A stretch of 64,000 bases of DNA from Plazaster borealis. Its lineage: Eukaryota > Echinodermata > Asteroidea > Forcipulatida > Labidiasteridae. Both the position numbers and the translations under genes were made by a program. Shown here one piece after another: positions 10,281 to 20,491 of the stretch. How positions within the stretch are numbered: the first letter of the stretch is position 1; each line of letters begins with the position of its first letter. The notes beneath the pieces are model-generated. The model was not told the origin of the DNA. It did no database searches and saw only the letters and a program-made list of their open reading frames with translations. The stretch is from NCBI GenBank assembly GCA_021014325.1, contig CM037457.1, forward strand, positions 9,676,538-9,740,537, written 5' to 3'.

Positions 10281-12279
10281 AAATTTGCCTACTTTGCTTT
10301 GTGGATTGAGGGAACTTTTCGTGATAAACTTCACTGCCGTAGAGTAAGTAATTATTGGCCTCAACATTTTGACTAGCCTCCTCTAGTCATCCTCATTTTG
10401 TTTATGTTTTGCACCATGATTTTTTGACATCATTTCATCAAGCATTAATGACAAATTAACCGTAATTAACGCATCCATTATTTCCTGAGAGATGTCAAGC
10501 TGTCTTTTTACCACAGCAGTTTGCCTAATTTATGCCACTACACTCTGCCATCAAGAGTGTGATGTGGCCCTTTATGTTTGTCTCGGTCTTTTTGTCTGTG
10601 CATAATGCATCTCTCATTTGCTTTGTCAAGCTGTAGTTTATCTATTTTTTTTTCCAGATATAAACAGTCCTTTGCTGATACAATTTTGTGGATGTTTATT
10701 CTGTCGTACAAAAATTAAACAAATAAAAATAACAATCTCAGCACATTATATAAAAAGTTGCCACCGCAACATGATTTATATTTATCACATACCTTGGTTA
10801 TGTTCCTCCTCTTCATCTCATGAGAACAAATGAATCCAATAACTTCATCTAGTGGGTTACTGGGTGGTACCAAGGAGGCCTTCACTTGATGGGATCAAAG
10901 ACTCAATAACGGCAACTTTGAGCAGCAGTTGATACCCGATTAAAGCAAGTGACTTAGGGTGTCGCACCCTTCAGTGGAGGATGAGGGTTTCAAGAGTTTG
11001 TGCCACTCTAGGTAGGGGGGGGGGGGGTTCCATGAGGTCATGTGATGATGATGAGATGACACTAAGGAGGCCTCACTGAACCGCAGTGTTCAATTCAATC
11101 TACACTGAGTGGCTGTGTTTCATATCTCCATGCCATTGATGCTGATGGGTGACATCAAGTAGGTGATCTTTACTGGTGAGCTACTAAGCTCAGCCTATTC
11201 TGATGAGTTTGCATCAAACAGTGCAGAATAACATCATCTCAGCTTGAACCTAACAAACAAAATGGACAAAAGGTTTAGACTCTTTACCACAATAGAGAAT
11301 CTATTTTGTGAGTGTTTTGACTAGGCTATATCAGTGTGAAAATCTGGCAAATCTTGACAGTAGCGGCTGAAACTTTTATTAAAAACACAATCATCACAAC
11401 TATGGATATACCCTTGCATTAAGTCTACCCTGGCTACCAATTTACAATTAGTGCTATTGATGCTACTGAAATACTGAAATAAGCAGAGAAACCATTTGAT
11501 AACAAATTGTAAGTTGACAAAGTTGCAACAAATTGTTAATGGTTCAACCCTAGCAGAGTCACCCTAGTCTTTTATGAAGGCTAAAACAAGAAAATCAAAT
11601 CAGCCGTTGTGAACTGCTTTAGCAACCAAAGGACCTATGGTTCCAATCAAATAAATAGTTAATGGCCTGATGTTTTGACCCAAGCAGAGCCTTTTTTTCG
11701 AAGGCTAAAAAGTTATGTAGGTTGATGAAAGTTTCAAAGTTTCACTCTCAGAGCACTTTAAACAAAAAAACCCAAAAAAATCCTTCTTTTGAGAACTTAA
11801 TTGTGAAAATGAAGTAGCAATTCTTTTATTTTATTTGTTGGCATGTTTATCAAACATAACTCTAAAAGTTTAGAAAGACTCTGCTACGAGTGGAAACATG
11901 AGGCCCTTAACAATTTTTTCTTTGCATTTATACCATGTCATTTCGGTTGACATCAGCAATTTGCAAGAGCAAATTCCATTCCCTTTTTCAAGTTCAAGTC
12001 GTTTCACAGAATAAGTTCCCATTTTAAGGACATTTGAAAATCTGAAATGAGGACTTGAAGGGTGTGTACACAAGTACTGCAACAGTTATTCGGTTAAATG
12101 CTCGTTGAAACTCTAACCTGGTTAATAATTCCAGATTAGAAACACATCAAGCAAGAGTCAAGCAGTTCAGTTAGAAAAGAATTATGAACTGAGTCCAGGA
12201 CTCTACTTGAGTCAAACTCAAGTCAAGATGTTGCTGACTTGTACTCAACCCGCATCAACAAAAAGTCAACTTTCATGAC
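10281..12279. other. No supportable gene
   Basis: AT-rich sequence with a short G-run near 11026-11036 and no recognisable coding frame, repeat array or terminal repeats. The open frames present are short and of random composition. Confidence 0.5.
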
Positions 12280-12790
12280 CAAAACTTGAAACTTACACTG
12301 GACCACAGGCCCGAGGCCAGTGATTTTAATGTCAGGCCAGTAAACTCTTTATAAGATTATAATAAAAATGCCAACAGCAATCCATTATTCTCTTATTCTC
12401 TTTTAATAAAACATTACCCACCAACCATTAACTAATGTTTCAATGTCAAACCGTTCAAACTCCCCGAGTCACACACTACATTCACCCGCAAACGGGATGA
12501 TACACCATTTCCTCTGGAAATTGGGATTTTCTATACTAAGCATGGAACATTTTCCAACTGAAAATAAGCACGAGCAACAAAGATATAACCACTCCCCATT
12601 CACACATCAGCAGGCAGGGAAGAACAAATAAACCTGATCCACATATTAATAAAAAATCAATCACAACCCTTTCCGAACACACCAACCCGTGATACATTTT
12701 CCCCGCTCCACAATCGGAATACAATACTTTCAAATACTACGCTACATTTTTGTAGCAACGGGACAAACACATTCTCTACCCACCATGGAT
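12280..12790 (-). mobile_element. Terminal and subterminal part of a CAGGG-family element (reverse)
   Basis: 12280-12345 matches the inverted right end of 46292-47207 (ACACTGGACC.CAGGCCCGAG, GCCAGTGATTTT). The tip has decayed to CAAAACTTGAAAC. 12355-12660 matches 24056-24377, and 12660-12785 matches 27193-27340. This copy is therefore the uninterrupted version of the site that carries the second hAT element. Confidence 0.6.
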
Positions 12791-12941
12791 ACTCCAATAT
12801 CTCAAAAGTATGAAGAAAGCCAAGTGACGTGAATCACTTAACAATCAAACCAACCAGTCCTTTTCAGGATTACCACACTTTCAAAAGAGAAATAAACCAC
12901 AACTATGTCATACGAATATACAACAGCAATTCCAAATGTAT

Positions 12942-13356
12942 TGTAGCGAAACCCTCATGTGGTGGTGCTGTATTGACCTGGTTCTGGCATCCGGTCTCCG
13001 GATGTGCGCGCAAGCTTTCCTGCGCTTGGGCTGCGTGTTGAGGCAGTTGTTGTTTGGCAGCCCTTGAGGCAGGATCGTCGTTGGTAAATGCATTGCAAGC
13101 AGGCCTACGTTAATTGACCAACAGATTCGCCAGAACCAGGTCAGTAACTATAACTGCGGTGAACTCAAGTGATAGAATACATGATTAAGAAAGAAAGAAA
13201 TGAATTTAGACAGAATAAAGAAAGAAGCCAGAAGAAATAAGAATATTGCAGTTGATTGTTTAATTCATCTCATGTCCAGTGAACAGCAGAGATATACCGA
13301 TGTAACCCCCCCCCACTAGACCCCATAAGTCCCAGACCGCTCGACAAAACGTTACA
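12942..13356 (+). repeat. 5' LTR
   Basis: Starts TGTAGCGAAACCCTCATGTG and ends CTCGACAAAACGTTACA; TGTA..TACA termini. An A-rich AAGAAAGAAAG stretch and a run of eight C's lie in its 3' half. Homologous end to end with 18015-18439. Confidence 0.92.
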
Positions 13357-13357
13357 T

Positions 13358-13374
13358 TGGTGGCAGCGGCGCGA
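13358..13374 (+). other. Primer-binding site (candidate)
   Basis: TGGTGGCAGCGGCGCGA lies one base after the 5' LTR and starts with the TGG that pairs with a tRNA 3' CCA end. The tRNA was not identified. Confidence 0.65.
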
Positions 13375-13500
13375 TATTTCTGTTAAGTGTTACTACTTAG
13401 CTTGATGTTTTTGTTTGTTTTCTTCAACTCCCTTTACATGCTTGTGCAGAGTTTTGTTTCGGCTGTGGTGTAAACCGAGCTGACAGGGTAATATTTTTAC

Positions 13501-13690
13501 AGAGAATCAGTTGTGCCAGTGGTGTAAACCGAGGCACTTGCAGATAACCAGTGTCGCCCGGAAAGAGAGAATCAGTTGTGCCAGTGGTGTAAACCGAGGC
13601 ACTTGCAGATAACCAGTGTCGCCTGGAAAGAGAGAATCAGTTGTGTCAGTGGTGTAAACCGAGGTGCACTCACGAAAGGTAGCAGAACGA
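13501..13690 (+). repeat. 65-bp tandem repeat in the retrotransposon leader
   Basis: AGAGAATCAGTTGTGCCAGT begins at 13501, 13566 and 13631. The first two units are nearly identical and the third is partial. GTGGTGTA.ACCGAG recurs again at 13825-13840 and near 13467, so the leader seems built from this motif. Confidence 0.9.
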
Positions 13691-13929
13691 CAGAACAGAG
13701 TCAGGTCCAAGCCGCCCGGAGAGTTGCCTGGAAAGACGCCAGGAAAGCCGCCCTGAGAGATCCACTAGCCGGAGAGGATCCATGGAACCGCTGATGTGTA
13801 ATGTACAGGGATAAATCAGGTCAGTGGTGTAGACCGAGACACACACAGAAGCCGCCCAGAACCAGTTTCCAAGCCGCCCGGAAAGCCGCCCGGAGATTAA
13901 TTTTGTTTATTAACTTGCCACAGTTCAGC

Positions 13930-14230
13930 ATGGAACCCCAGCAGCCCTCTATTGTGATGTTGCAACGTTTCCTGGAGGAAATGTAAAGAGGAAGTAACGA
14001 TTGAAATAATCTCTCAGAGCATACAGGAACACAACAGTAGTCTGCAAAAGACTGTACCTTTTGGAGGAACAACCAGTGTCGAGCCAACCAGTGAATCTGA
14101 TGAGCATCAGCAGATAGATCACACCCTACGGCAGGTTGAATTCAGCGGAACAGAATCCACAGGTGTCCGGCTGCCAAACAGCTGTACTACTGACTCAAAC
14201 AAAGGTGGGGGTATGACCCCCCCAAAATAC
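13930..14230 (+). pseudogene. Gag remnant
   Basis: An ATG at 13930 begins MEPQQPSIVMLQRFLEEM and stops at TAA after 18 codons. A gag-like acidic, glutamine-rich reading continues past it with breaks to about 14230, where it runs into the reverse transcriptase. A normal gag plus protease would need well over 1 kb, so most of both has been deleted. No zinc knuckle or protease motif is visible. Confidence 0.5.
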
Positions 14231-14239
14231 AGCAGCAGT

Positions 14240-14660
14240 TCAAAAGGAATGGGCAGGATTCTGCATGGACTATCGACGTCTGAATGCTATTACACGCAAA
14301 GACGCATACCCTATTCCACGTATTGATGACACCATAGACACCTTAGCAGGGTACTGGCAAGTGCTGATGGCAGAAGAGCATAAAGAAAAGACGGTGTTTG
14401 CAGCTCACTGCGGCCTGTACCAGTTCCAAGTGATGCCCTTTGGGCTGTGTAACGTCCTTTCCACTTTTGAAAAACTTATTGAAAATGTATTGCAAGGGCT
14501 CCATTAGAAGATGTTGGTCTATTTAGACGACGTCATAGTATACAGTCAAACTTTTGAGGAGAACCTGGAACGACTACAACTTTAATCTTTGACCAGATAA
14601 GGGAGGCAGGACTCAAGCTAAAGCCCAAAAAGTGTCACCTGTTTCAGCAACAAGTATGTT
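14240..14660 (+). pseudogene. pol: Reverse transcriptase, internally deleted
   Basis: 14265-14504 reads MDYRRLNAITRKDAYPIPRI, then passes from DTIDTLAG directly to YWQV. The segment that normally carries the first catalytic aspartate (LDL.SG) is missing. PFGLCN follows. An in-frame TAG stands at 14505-14507, just before the catalytic-box motif LVYLDDVIVYS (14514-14546). The frame is lost again near 14583 and resumes with LKPKKCHLF and LGHVVSDEG. Catalytically dead on sequence grounds. Confidence 0.9.
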
Positions 14661-14663
14661 ACC

Positions 14664-15080
14664 TTGGACATGTTGTCTCAGACGAGGGGGTGCACACAGC
14701 ACAGATCCGGAGAAAATCCAAAGAGTGAAAGACTGGCCGATACCAGTAATGTGCATGAGGTCCGTAGTTTTCTTGGACTCGCCTCATATTATCGCCGATT
14801 TGTGCCGGCTTTTGCTGAGTTGGCTGGTCCACTACATGGGTTAACAGAGAAGGGTCGTGAGTTCAGTTGGACTCGTGAGTGCCAGGGAGCTTTTGATAAA
14901 CTTAGAAAGCGCCTTATTTCATCTCCGATACTAGCTTACCTCTCGGTCACTAGAACTTTCATCCTTGACACTGATGCCAGTAATTTCGGCATAGGGCCCA
15001 TGCTATCACAAAATGTAGATGGCGTGGAGAGAGTAATAGACTATGCCAGCCGTTCCCTCAGCAAGAGCGAGAGAAAATAG
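14664..15080 (+). pseudogene. pol: RT connection and RNase H domain
   Basis: Open for 138 codons. It contains VRSFLGLASYYRRFVPAFAE, typical of the end of the Ty3/gypsy RT thumb and connection, and then FILDTDASNFGIG, the start of RNase H with its first catalytic aspartate. IDYASRSLSKSERK ends at a TAG. The next residues (KELLALV-like) continue out of frame. The first ~20 codons are in the wrong frame for the protein. Confidence 0.88.
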
Positions 15081-15200
15081 TGTGTCCAGGAAAGAGCTCC
15101 TTGCCTTGGTGCACCATGGAAAGCACTTCCATCCCTATATATATGGACAACAGTTCCGAAGAAGAACCCCGAGGTACAAATAGCCCGATGGCTTCAAGTT

Positions 15201-15866
15201 TTGGCCGAACATGACTTCCTAATAGAGCACAGACCCGGACGCAGGCACGGAAATGCCAATGCTATGTCGAGAATGCCTTGCCAGCAGTGTAAACGTACCC
15301 GAGAGAACTGGGAGGTGCAGCCGATGCCAAACACTGCAGCCGACGAGCAAGACGAACGACCATCGACAGGATTTTTCCAGATCAAAGCTGCGCCCGAGTG
15401 CGTTGCGAAGCAGGAACGTGAGTCGGACCACTGTAATACATTGACAAATCAGATCAACCATCAGAAAGGTCGAAGCAGTGGACAGGAAGACCCAGTAATT
15501 GCAACTGAGCAGTATTGGTTGGGAATTTTGTATTCTACTCTTCTACAAAAACAGACAGAGGATCCTGTTTTGAGCAGAGTAATGAGTTGGATTGAATCCA
15601 GAGGTCCAAGACGGCCATGGTCAGAGGTGTCGGCAGAGAATGCCCGATGTAAAGCCTTGTGGGGAGCTTGGGACCAGCTCAGCATTCAGAATGGGATCAT
15701 GTGTAAAAGGTGGGAGGATAACTCTGGAGGAGAAATCCGTTACCTCGTGGTTATACCCAACAAGATGCAAATGGACATTCTAAAGCAACTACACAACTCA
15801 CCTACTGGGAGACACTTGGGAGTACAACAATTTTATGAAAAGGTGAAGGCCCGCTTCTACTGGTGA
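15201..15866 (+). pseudogene. pol: End of RNase H plus integrase zinc-binding region
   Basis: 221 codons open. Starts in AEHDFLIEHRPGRRHGNANA, a standard RNase H terminus (D.LSR replaced by AMSR). A ~120-residue linker follows. The end is HNSPTGRHLGVQQFYEKVKA..FYW, the histidine half of the integrase HHCC finger, cut by TGA at 15864-15866. The two cysteines follow in the next segment (CQRCLECSKQK). The frame begins at a TTG and has no ATG of its own, as expected for the middle of a polyprotein. Confidence 0.88.
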
Positions 15867-15869
15867 AGG

Positions 15870-16440
15870 ATGCTTGACAGTGTCAAGGACTGGTGCCAGA
15901 GATGTTTGGAATGCTCCAAGCAGAAGATGCCCCAGAAAAGAATGAGAGCTCCATTGAAGCAACAGATCTCTGGTGTGCCACTTGAGAGGATTGCAATCGA
16001 CATTACTGGCCCATTTCCGGAGACCAATGATGGCAATCGCTACATAGTAGTGGTTTCAGACTACTTGAGTAAGTGGACAGAGGCCTATCCGGTTAACAAA
16101 CATTGAATCCAAAACCATAGCTCGAGCGCTGGTGGACGAGTTTATCAGTAGATTCGGCGTGCTCGTCAAATACACAGTGACCAGGGTCGACAATTCGAAA
16201 GCAACTTATTTCAGGACTTATGTGAGCTTCTAGGTATAGGTAAAACCCGGACTACGGCTAATCACCCCCAGAGTTACGGCCAGGTGGAACGATTCAATAG
16301 AACATTGATTGCTATGCTGGCTTCGTATGACTTACCGTGCTTCACCCCACGAAAGCACGGGTATCACTCCAAATAAGTTGATGTTTGGGAGAGAGGTGGA
16401 CCTTCCAATAGATGTGAAGTGTGGTCTACCGCGTGAAAAA
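15870..16440 (+). pseudogene. pol: Integrase catalytic core, frameshifted
   Basis: The first part, open to 16106, has CQRCLECSKQK (finger cysteines) and IAIDITGPFPET with the first catalytic aspartate near 15998-16000. After a frameshift and stop at 16104-16106, [10 protein letters not shown] (second aspartate, ~16174) and GQVERFNRT (glutamate, ~16285) appear in other frames. All three DDE residues are still legible but the frame is broken at least twice. Confidence 0.88.
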
Positions 16441-17020
16441 ACACACTAATGTTACCAGCTACGTAAGTGATTTGAAACAGAGACTGGAATCTGCTCATTA
16501 CCCCGCATTCAACTCAAGAAGTCTGCCTACTACCAAAGTCGGCGGTAAAACCTCAAAGCAGAAAAGGCGAAGTTTGATATTGGAAGTGCGGTGATGGTGA
16601 GAGTTGGGACTAAGAAAGTGGGTTTTTTTCCGAAACTTCAGCCGAAATGGGATGGTCCATATATCGTCACCCATGGGTTGAGTGATGTTGTTGTCAGAGT
16701 ACAAGACCAAGCCAAAAGTACTGCATGTGAATCGATTTAAGCCGTATTATGGGGAGGTGGACAAGATGTGGCTCTCACCTCAATTGGGGGACAGTGCCAG
16801 TCAGCAGGAGGCCACAGAGCATCAACATCACAGTGAGGAACCAGTGCCGTCGAGTCCGCCGAATGCTGAAGTATGCCAAGACTCTGAAGGAGGAGTGCCC
16901 AAGCCCCTAAGCAATCAAGACGATATAGAACACCACAACCATGGTAATGACGCAGAAACAATAGCTATGTGGGGACTCTCTACGGAGCAGACAGAAGCGA
17001 AAGCCTCCAGATCGTTTTAG
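16441..17020 (+). pseudogene. pol: Integrase C-terminal region with GPY/F-type motif
   Basis: KWDGPYIV (near 16645) is the GPY/F-type module of Ty3/gypsy integrases. HVNRFKPYY follows, then a hydrophilic His/Glu/Pro-rich tail that ends with TAG at 17018-17020. The region up to 16680 has several stops; the last 112 codons are open. Confidence 0.8.
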
Positions 17021-17101
17021 TGAATGGTGTGCCAACATAATGCGAAATTAGCGCATTGACCCTTTTTTGTATTGCCTTGTAACTTATCAGACGAACCGAG
17101 A

Positions 17102-17641
17102 ATGGACAATAGACAAAACCGGGAACGGGAGCGAAATCGATCTCCAAGGAAACATAAATGTGCAGACTACCAGAGGATGTTCGCTTCCTCCGCCACTCTA
17201 CGCCGCCATGTGGAGGAACAACACCTGAAGAGTAGGGACAGGTACGTCTGCCCCTACTGCCCCGTACAATTTACCAGGAAACACGACCTGGACCGGCATT
17301 GGCAACACTCTCACAAGGACCGAGTAGAGTCAGCCGACAGGGCCGAGGAAGTGCCTAAAACACCCTGTCGAGACCTGGATATGCTCGGTATCCATGCCAA
17401 CAGTCCAATGGCCCAACCACCACTGTCTTCAGACTTGAGACCCCCACTTCCACACTGTGATGTTGCACCTCCAACACTGACGAGACCCCCACTGGAGTTA
17501 GCTGCCCTCCCTATGCCATCAGTTCGATCCCAAACCTCAGCAGTGGAGCCACCAATAATCAGACGAGTCGTGGTAACGCCCGAGGGAAGCGTTACAGGTA
17601 CCCAAGAGCGATTGCCTTCTCAACATGATGTAGGAATCTAA
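17102..17641 (+). CDS. C2H2 zinc-finger protein carried by the LTR element
   Basis: 179 codons from ATG 17102 to TAA, uninterrupted; the frame is open ~10 codons further upstream without an ATG. A basic N-terminus (RERERNRSPRKHK) is followed by two C2H2 fingers of identical spacing (C-x2-C-x12-H-x4-H). Finger 1 is C20-x2-Y23-x12-H36-x4-H41, with the second cysteine replaced by tyrosine. Finger 2 is C50/C53/H66/H71 and is intact. The remaining ~105 residues are proline-rich and low in structure. The role is unknown: nucleic-acid binding by family, possibly a nucleocapsid-like or regulatory product of the element. It stays open while pol upstream is broken many times. It lies about 80 bp after the pol tail and 360 bp before the polypurine tract, so it belongs to the element unit. 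It could be a captured host exon. Confidence 0.75.
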   Translation: MDNRQNRERERNRSPRKHKCADYQRMFASSATLRRHVEEQHLKSRDRYVCPYCPVQFTRKHDLDRHWQHSHKDRVESADRAEEVPKTPCRDLDMLGIHANSPMAQPPLSSDLRPPLPHCDVAPPTLTRPPLELAALPMPSVRSQTSAVEPPIIRRVVVTPEGSVTGTQERLPSQHDVGI

Positions 17642-18000
17642 ACGTCCTGCCTAGTCATGGTGGAATGCACCGTCAAGGAGCTTATGGGCGGCAACACCGT
17701 TGTTTCGCGTATAGTCACTGAAAAGTTATGACTATTTCAGACTAAGAAGGCAAAAGTCAAAAAGTTTTTGTTTGTTTTTGTTTTAAAGTAAAACGAAAGA
17801 AATTTTCCCTTAAGAAGTTCTTTGTTTTAAAGTTCATGTTATCTTTGTTAAACATAGGGCTCCTGCTTTCCATTGTAAAAAGTTTTGAAAAATGTTGTTA
17901 TCAAACCTCAAAGTTTTGTTGTGCTTAAGTTTTGTAAAGAAAACACTTCATGGTCTAAGTTCAAGTTGTTTAAATGATGTGAGGACACATCGCCTTCTTA
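17642..18000. other. Retrotransposon 3' untranslated region
   Basis: T-rich, TTTTGTTTTAAAG-like runs; no coding frame. Lies between the zinc-finger ORF and the polypurine tract. Confidence 0.6.
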
Positions 18001-18014
18001 AAGGAGGGGGTGAT
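18001..18014 (+). other. Polypurine tract
   Basis: AAAGGAGGGGGTGA immediately before the TGTA of the 3' LTR; expected plus-strand primer site. Confidence 0.85.
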
Positions 18015-18439
18015 GTAGCGAAACCCTCATGTGGTGGCGCTGTTGATTGACCTGGTTCTGGTATCCGGTCTCCGGATGTGGGCGCGTACTTTCCCGCGCT
18101 TGGGCTGAGGCAGTTGGTGAGGCAGTTGTTGTTTGGCAGCCGTTGAGGCAGGATCGTCAATGGTTAATGCATTGCATGCAGGCCTACGTTCATTGACCAA
18201 CAGATTCGCCAGAACCAGGTCAGTAACTATAACTGAGTTGAACTCAAGTGATCGAATACATGATTAACAAAGAAAGAAAGAAAGGAATATAGACAGAATA
18301 AAGAAAAATGCCAGAAATAAGAATAAGAATATTGCAGATGATTGTTTAATTCATCTCATCTCATGTCCAGTGAACAGTAGAGATATACCGTTGTAACCCC
18401 CCCAAAAATAAGTCCTCGACCGCTCGACAAAGCGTTACA
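18015..18439 (+). repeat. 3' LTR
   Basis: Starts TGTAGCGAAACCCTCATGTG and ends GACAAAGCGTTACA; homologous to 12942-13356 with substitutions and short indels throughout. Confidence 0.92.
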
Positions 18440-18604
18440 GAATATTAGTATTAGAAATAAACCATAAATCCTATCTCTTAAAATGTGTCTAAACACAACT
18501 TTTGTTAAATAGGTTCACTTTTCACAACTATAGGCCTATCGGTAAGTCAAATAATTGTTTAACGTTGCTCAAACATTCAACGGTTCAAGAAGTATAATGT
18601 TCTC

Positions 18605-18862
18605 ACCAAGAATTTCACAAACTAAACCTTCCACATTTGGAAATTAGTTTTTTAATTTGTTAACTACTTTGCTCAAACTTCTGTTAAATCCAAACAACAA
18701 ACTTTTTTCAGTCACTCATCACTATCTTCCACCAACAATTTCAAAACTAAACCTTCCACATTCGGAAATTAGTTTTTTAATTTGTTAACTACTTTGCTCA
18801 AACTTCTGTTAAATCCTAACAGCAAACTTTTTTCAGTCACTTATCACTATCTTCCACCAAAG
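18605..18862. repeat. ~127-bp tandem duplication
   Basis: ACTAAACCTTCCACATT followed by GGAAATTAGTTTTTTAATTT and ending in ACTATCTTCCACCAA occurs twice in a row, nearly identical. Confidence 0.9.
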
Positions 18863-20491
18863 AATGTTAGTTGCAAAACCGGTCACCTTCTAACAAAGAG
18901 ATATCCACATTCGGATTTATAACAAACCACCTTGAACCAAAGTGTGACAAATAATTATGTCTTTCACAAAACATGAGACCAACCGATCATCTACCAATCG
19001 GAACGAAACACTTAACATCCTAATCATACTACTATTAAAAAAACAGGTCACTTATACGCAAAACCTTACTCAGGAATAATAAAAATCCGCATTCGGATTT
19101 ATGACAATTTACCTGATCCTAAGTGAAATAAACAAATACTATGTCTCTCATGAGACCTACAGATTCTATTAAAATCACCCACACGCAACTTATGAGTGCC
19201 GAGAAGGCATAAAAATATGTTATTGCTATACAGAGAGGATCTGAAAAACATCTTCGGGGTCTTTCCTAAAAAAACCACCACATTTTGACTCACTAGTCAA
19301 CCGGTTCTTCTGGTATTTTTTATGCTCGCCAACTACCTGTCAATATGGCAAAAAATGCGAACATAATACCCATACGGTTTTACGAATTGAACAACGCCAT
19401 CATTTATCTACCATTTATTATCTATGCTCCTTGCCTCTTTAGGGGGTACTGCAGGTGGATTGCTACACAAGCTACCGTGCATACCACTCGTTTAGCGAGA
19501 CAACAGGTAGAAGACATTGTAGCCACACTGGTCGGGTGTAACCGGCACTATTTTCTGCTGACCGCCACACAGACTAAATGAACATCCTACCGACCAGCAC
19601 AAAATGCAGCAAAAACTATATTAAAATGAACAGAAAACCCCCCGAAATACCTCTTTCACGCAGCCGCATGTTCAGTTTGAACAAAAAATAAGACAAAAAC
19701 AACGACATAAATAAACGGTAAATTTTGTGAAAAAATTAATTACAATTAAAAAAACGCTCCGGCAATCATTGTAGATGGAAGCCAGACCAATTTCATGAAT
19801 TCACGAACAAAGTTGTGAGTCCGTTTACAGACCATAATACTTGACCAAAATCATCATCATGGACCATAAACACGTACGTGCACGACCAAAACTCATGCAA
19901 TATCGATTGCTAGATGGAAGAATTTAGGTGTCTGTGCATGCTCGGAAAAGGTTTTTTTCCTGGCATTGTAATAATCATTATCGTTGGTGCGCGGGCTAAA
20001 ATTGTATGAGCACTGTCATCACCTCCGTATGCATAATAGTTTACATGCGTTATTAGAAGCCGTCCGCAAGCCTTCGATATTTGTATTTTATTTTATTATT
20101 ATTTTTCTCCGCCTGCCCCGTTTTGTGAGCAGGAAGTTCCGTAACCCCGGCCATGTTCTTTTTTCTTCGCTCCCCACCAATGTGTGTGTGGGTATTGTGT
20201 GTAATTACGCCGCAGATGAGGGGCCTGGAATATCCAGTTTACTTCGTGGCTGCCCATGGCTAGCTGCGTTGGCAGATCTAGAACAAGAGTGGGCAAAAGG
20301 TCAATCGATTATCATATTATACGTAGGTTTCCAATGGAGAAACATGACTTAGCCTTAGATGTTGTGTTCGTGTATTCATATCAGAATTAAGTGAAACGAA
20401 GAGTTTGCATCGCATTTTGTCAGAAAGTTTTTGAAGTTTTGAGAAGTATTTTATGCTACTAGGATTTTATAAAATTAAATACAATTTGTCG
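18863..20491. other. Spacer upstream of the first transposase; no gene seen
   Basis: AT-rich; a few A-runs. 19905-20035 is a piece of the family of the 8302-9338 element (GTGCATGCTCGG, AATAATCATTATCGTTGGTG). The open frame at 19984-20352 starts within that repeat piece and is taken as chance. Confidence 0.5.

Larger units (their letters stand above)
12942..18439 (+). mobile_element. Ty3/gypsy LTR retrotransposon with extra C2H2 ORF, defective
   Basis: Two similar LTRs (12942-13356 and 18015-18439), both TGTAGCG..GTTACA, bracket a ~4.66-kb interior. The domain order is reverse transcriptase, RNase H, integrase with a GPY/F-type tail, which is Ty3/gypsy order. Gag and protease are almost gone and pol has several stops and frameshifts. 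An uninterrupted zinc-finger ORF lies between integrase and the 3' LTR. The LTRs differ by scattered substitutions and small indels, so the copy is not recent. No clean target duplication is visible (left TGTAT, right GAATA). Confidence 0.92.

Noticed and set aside
13305..13314. Poly-C and poly-G runs as structural signals
   Set aside because: Simple homopolymers, frequent in this window and sensitive to sequencing error.
12942..18439. Endogenous retrovirus with an envelope gene
   Set aside because: The ORF after pol encodes zinc fingers and no signal peptide or transmembrane segment.
19984..20352. 122-codon open frame on +
   Set aside because: Starts inside a repeat fragment and has no protein-like pattern.
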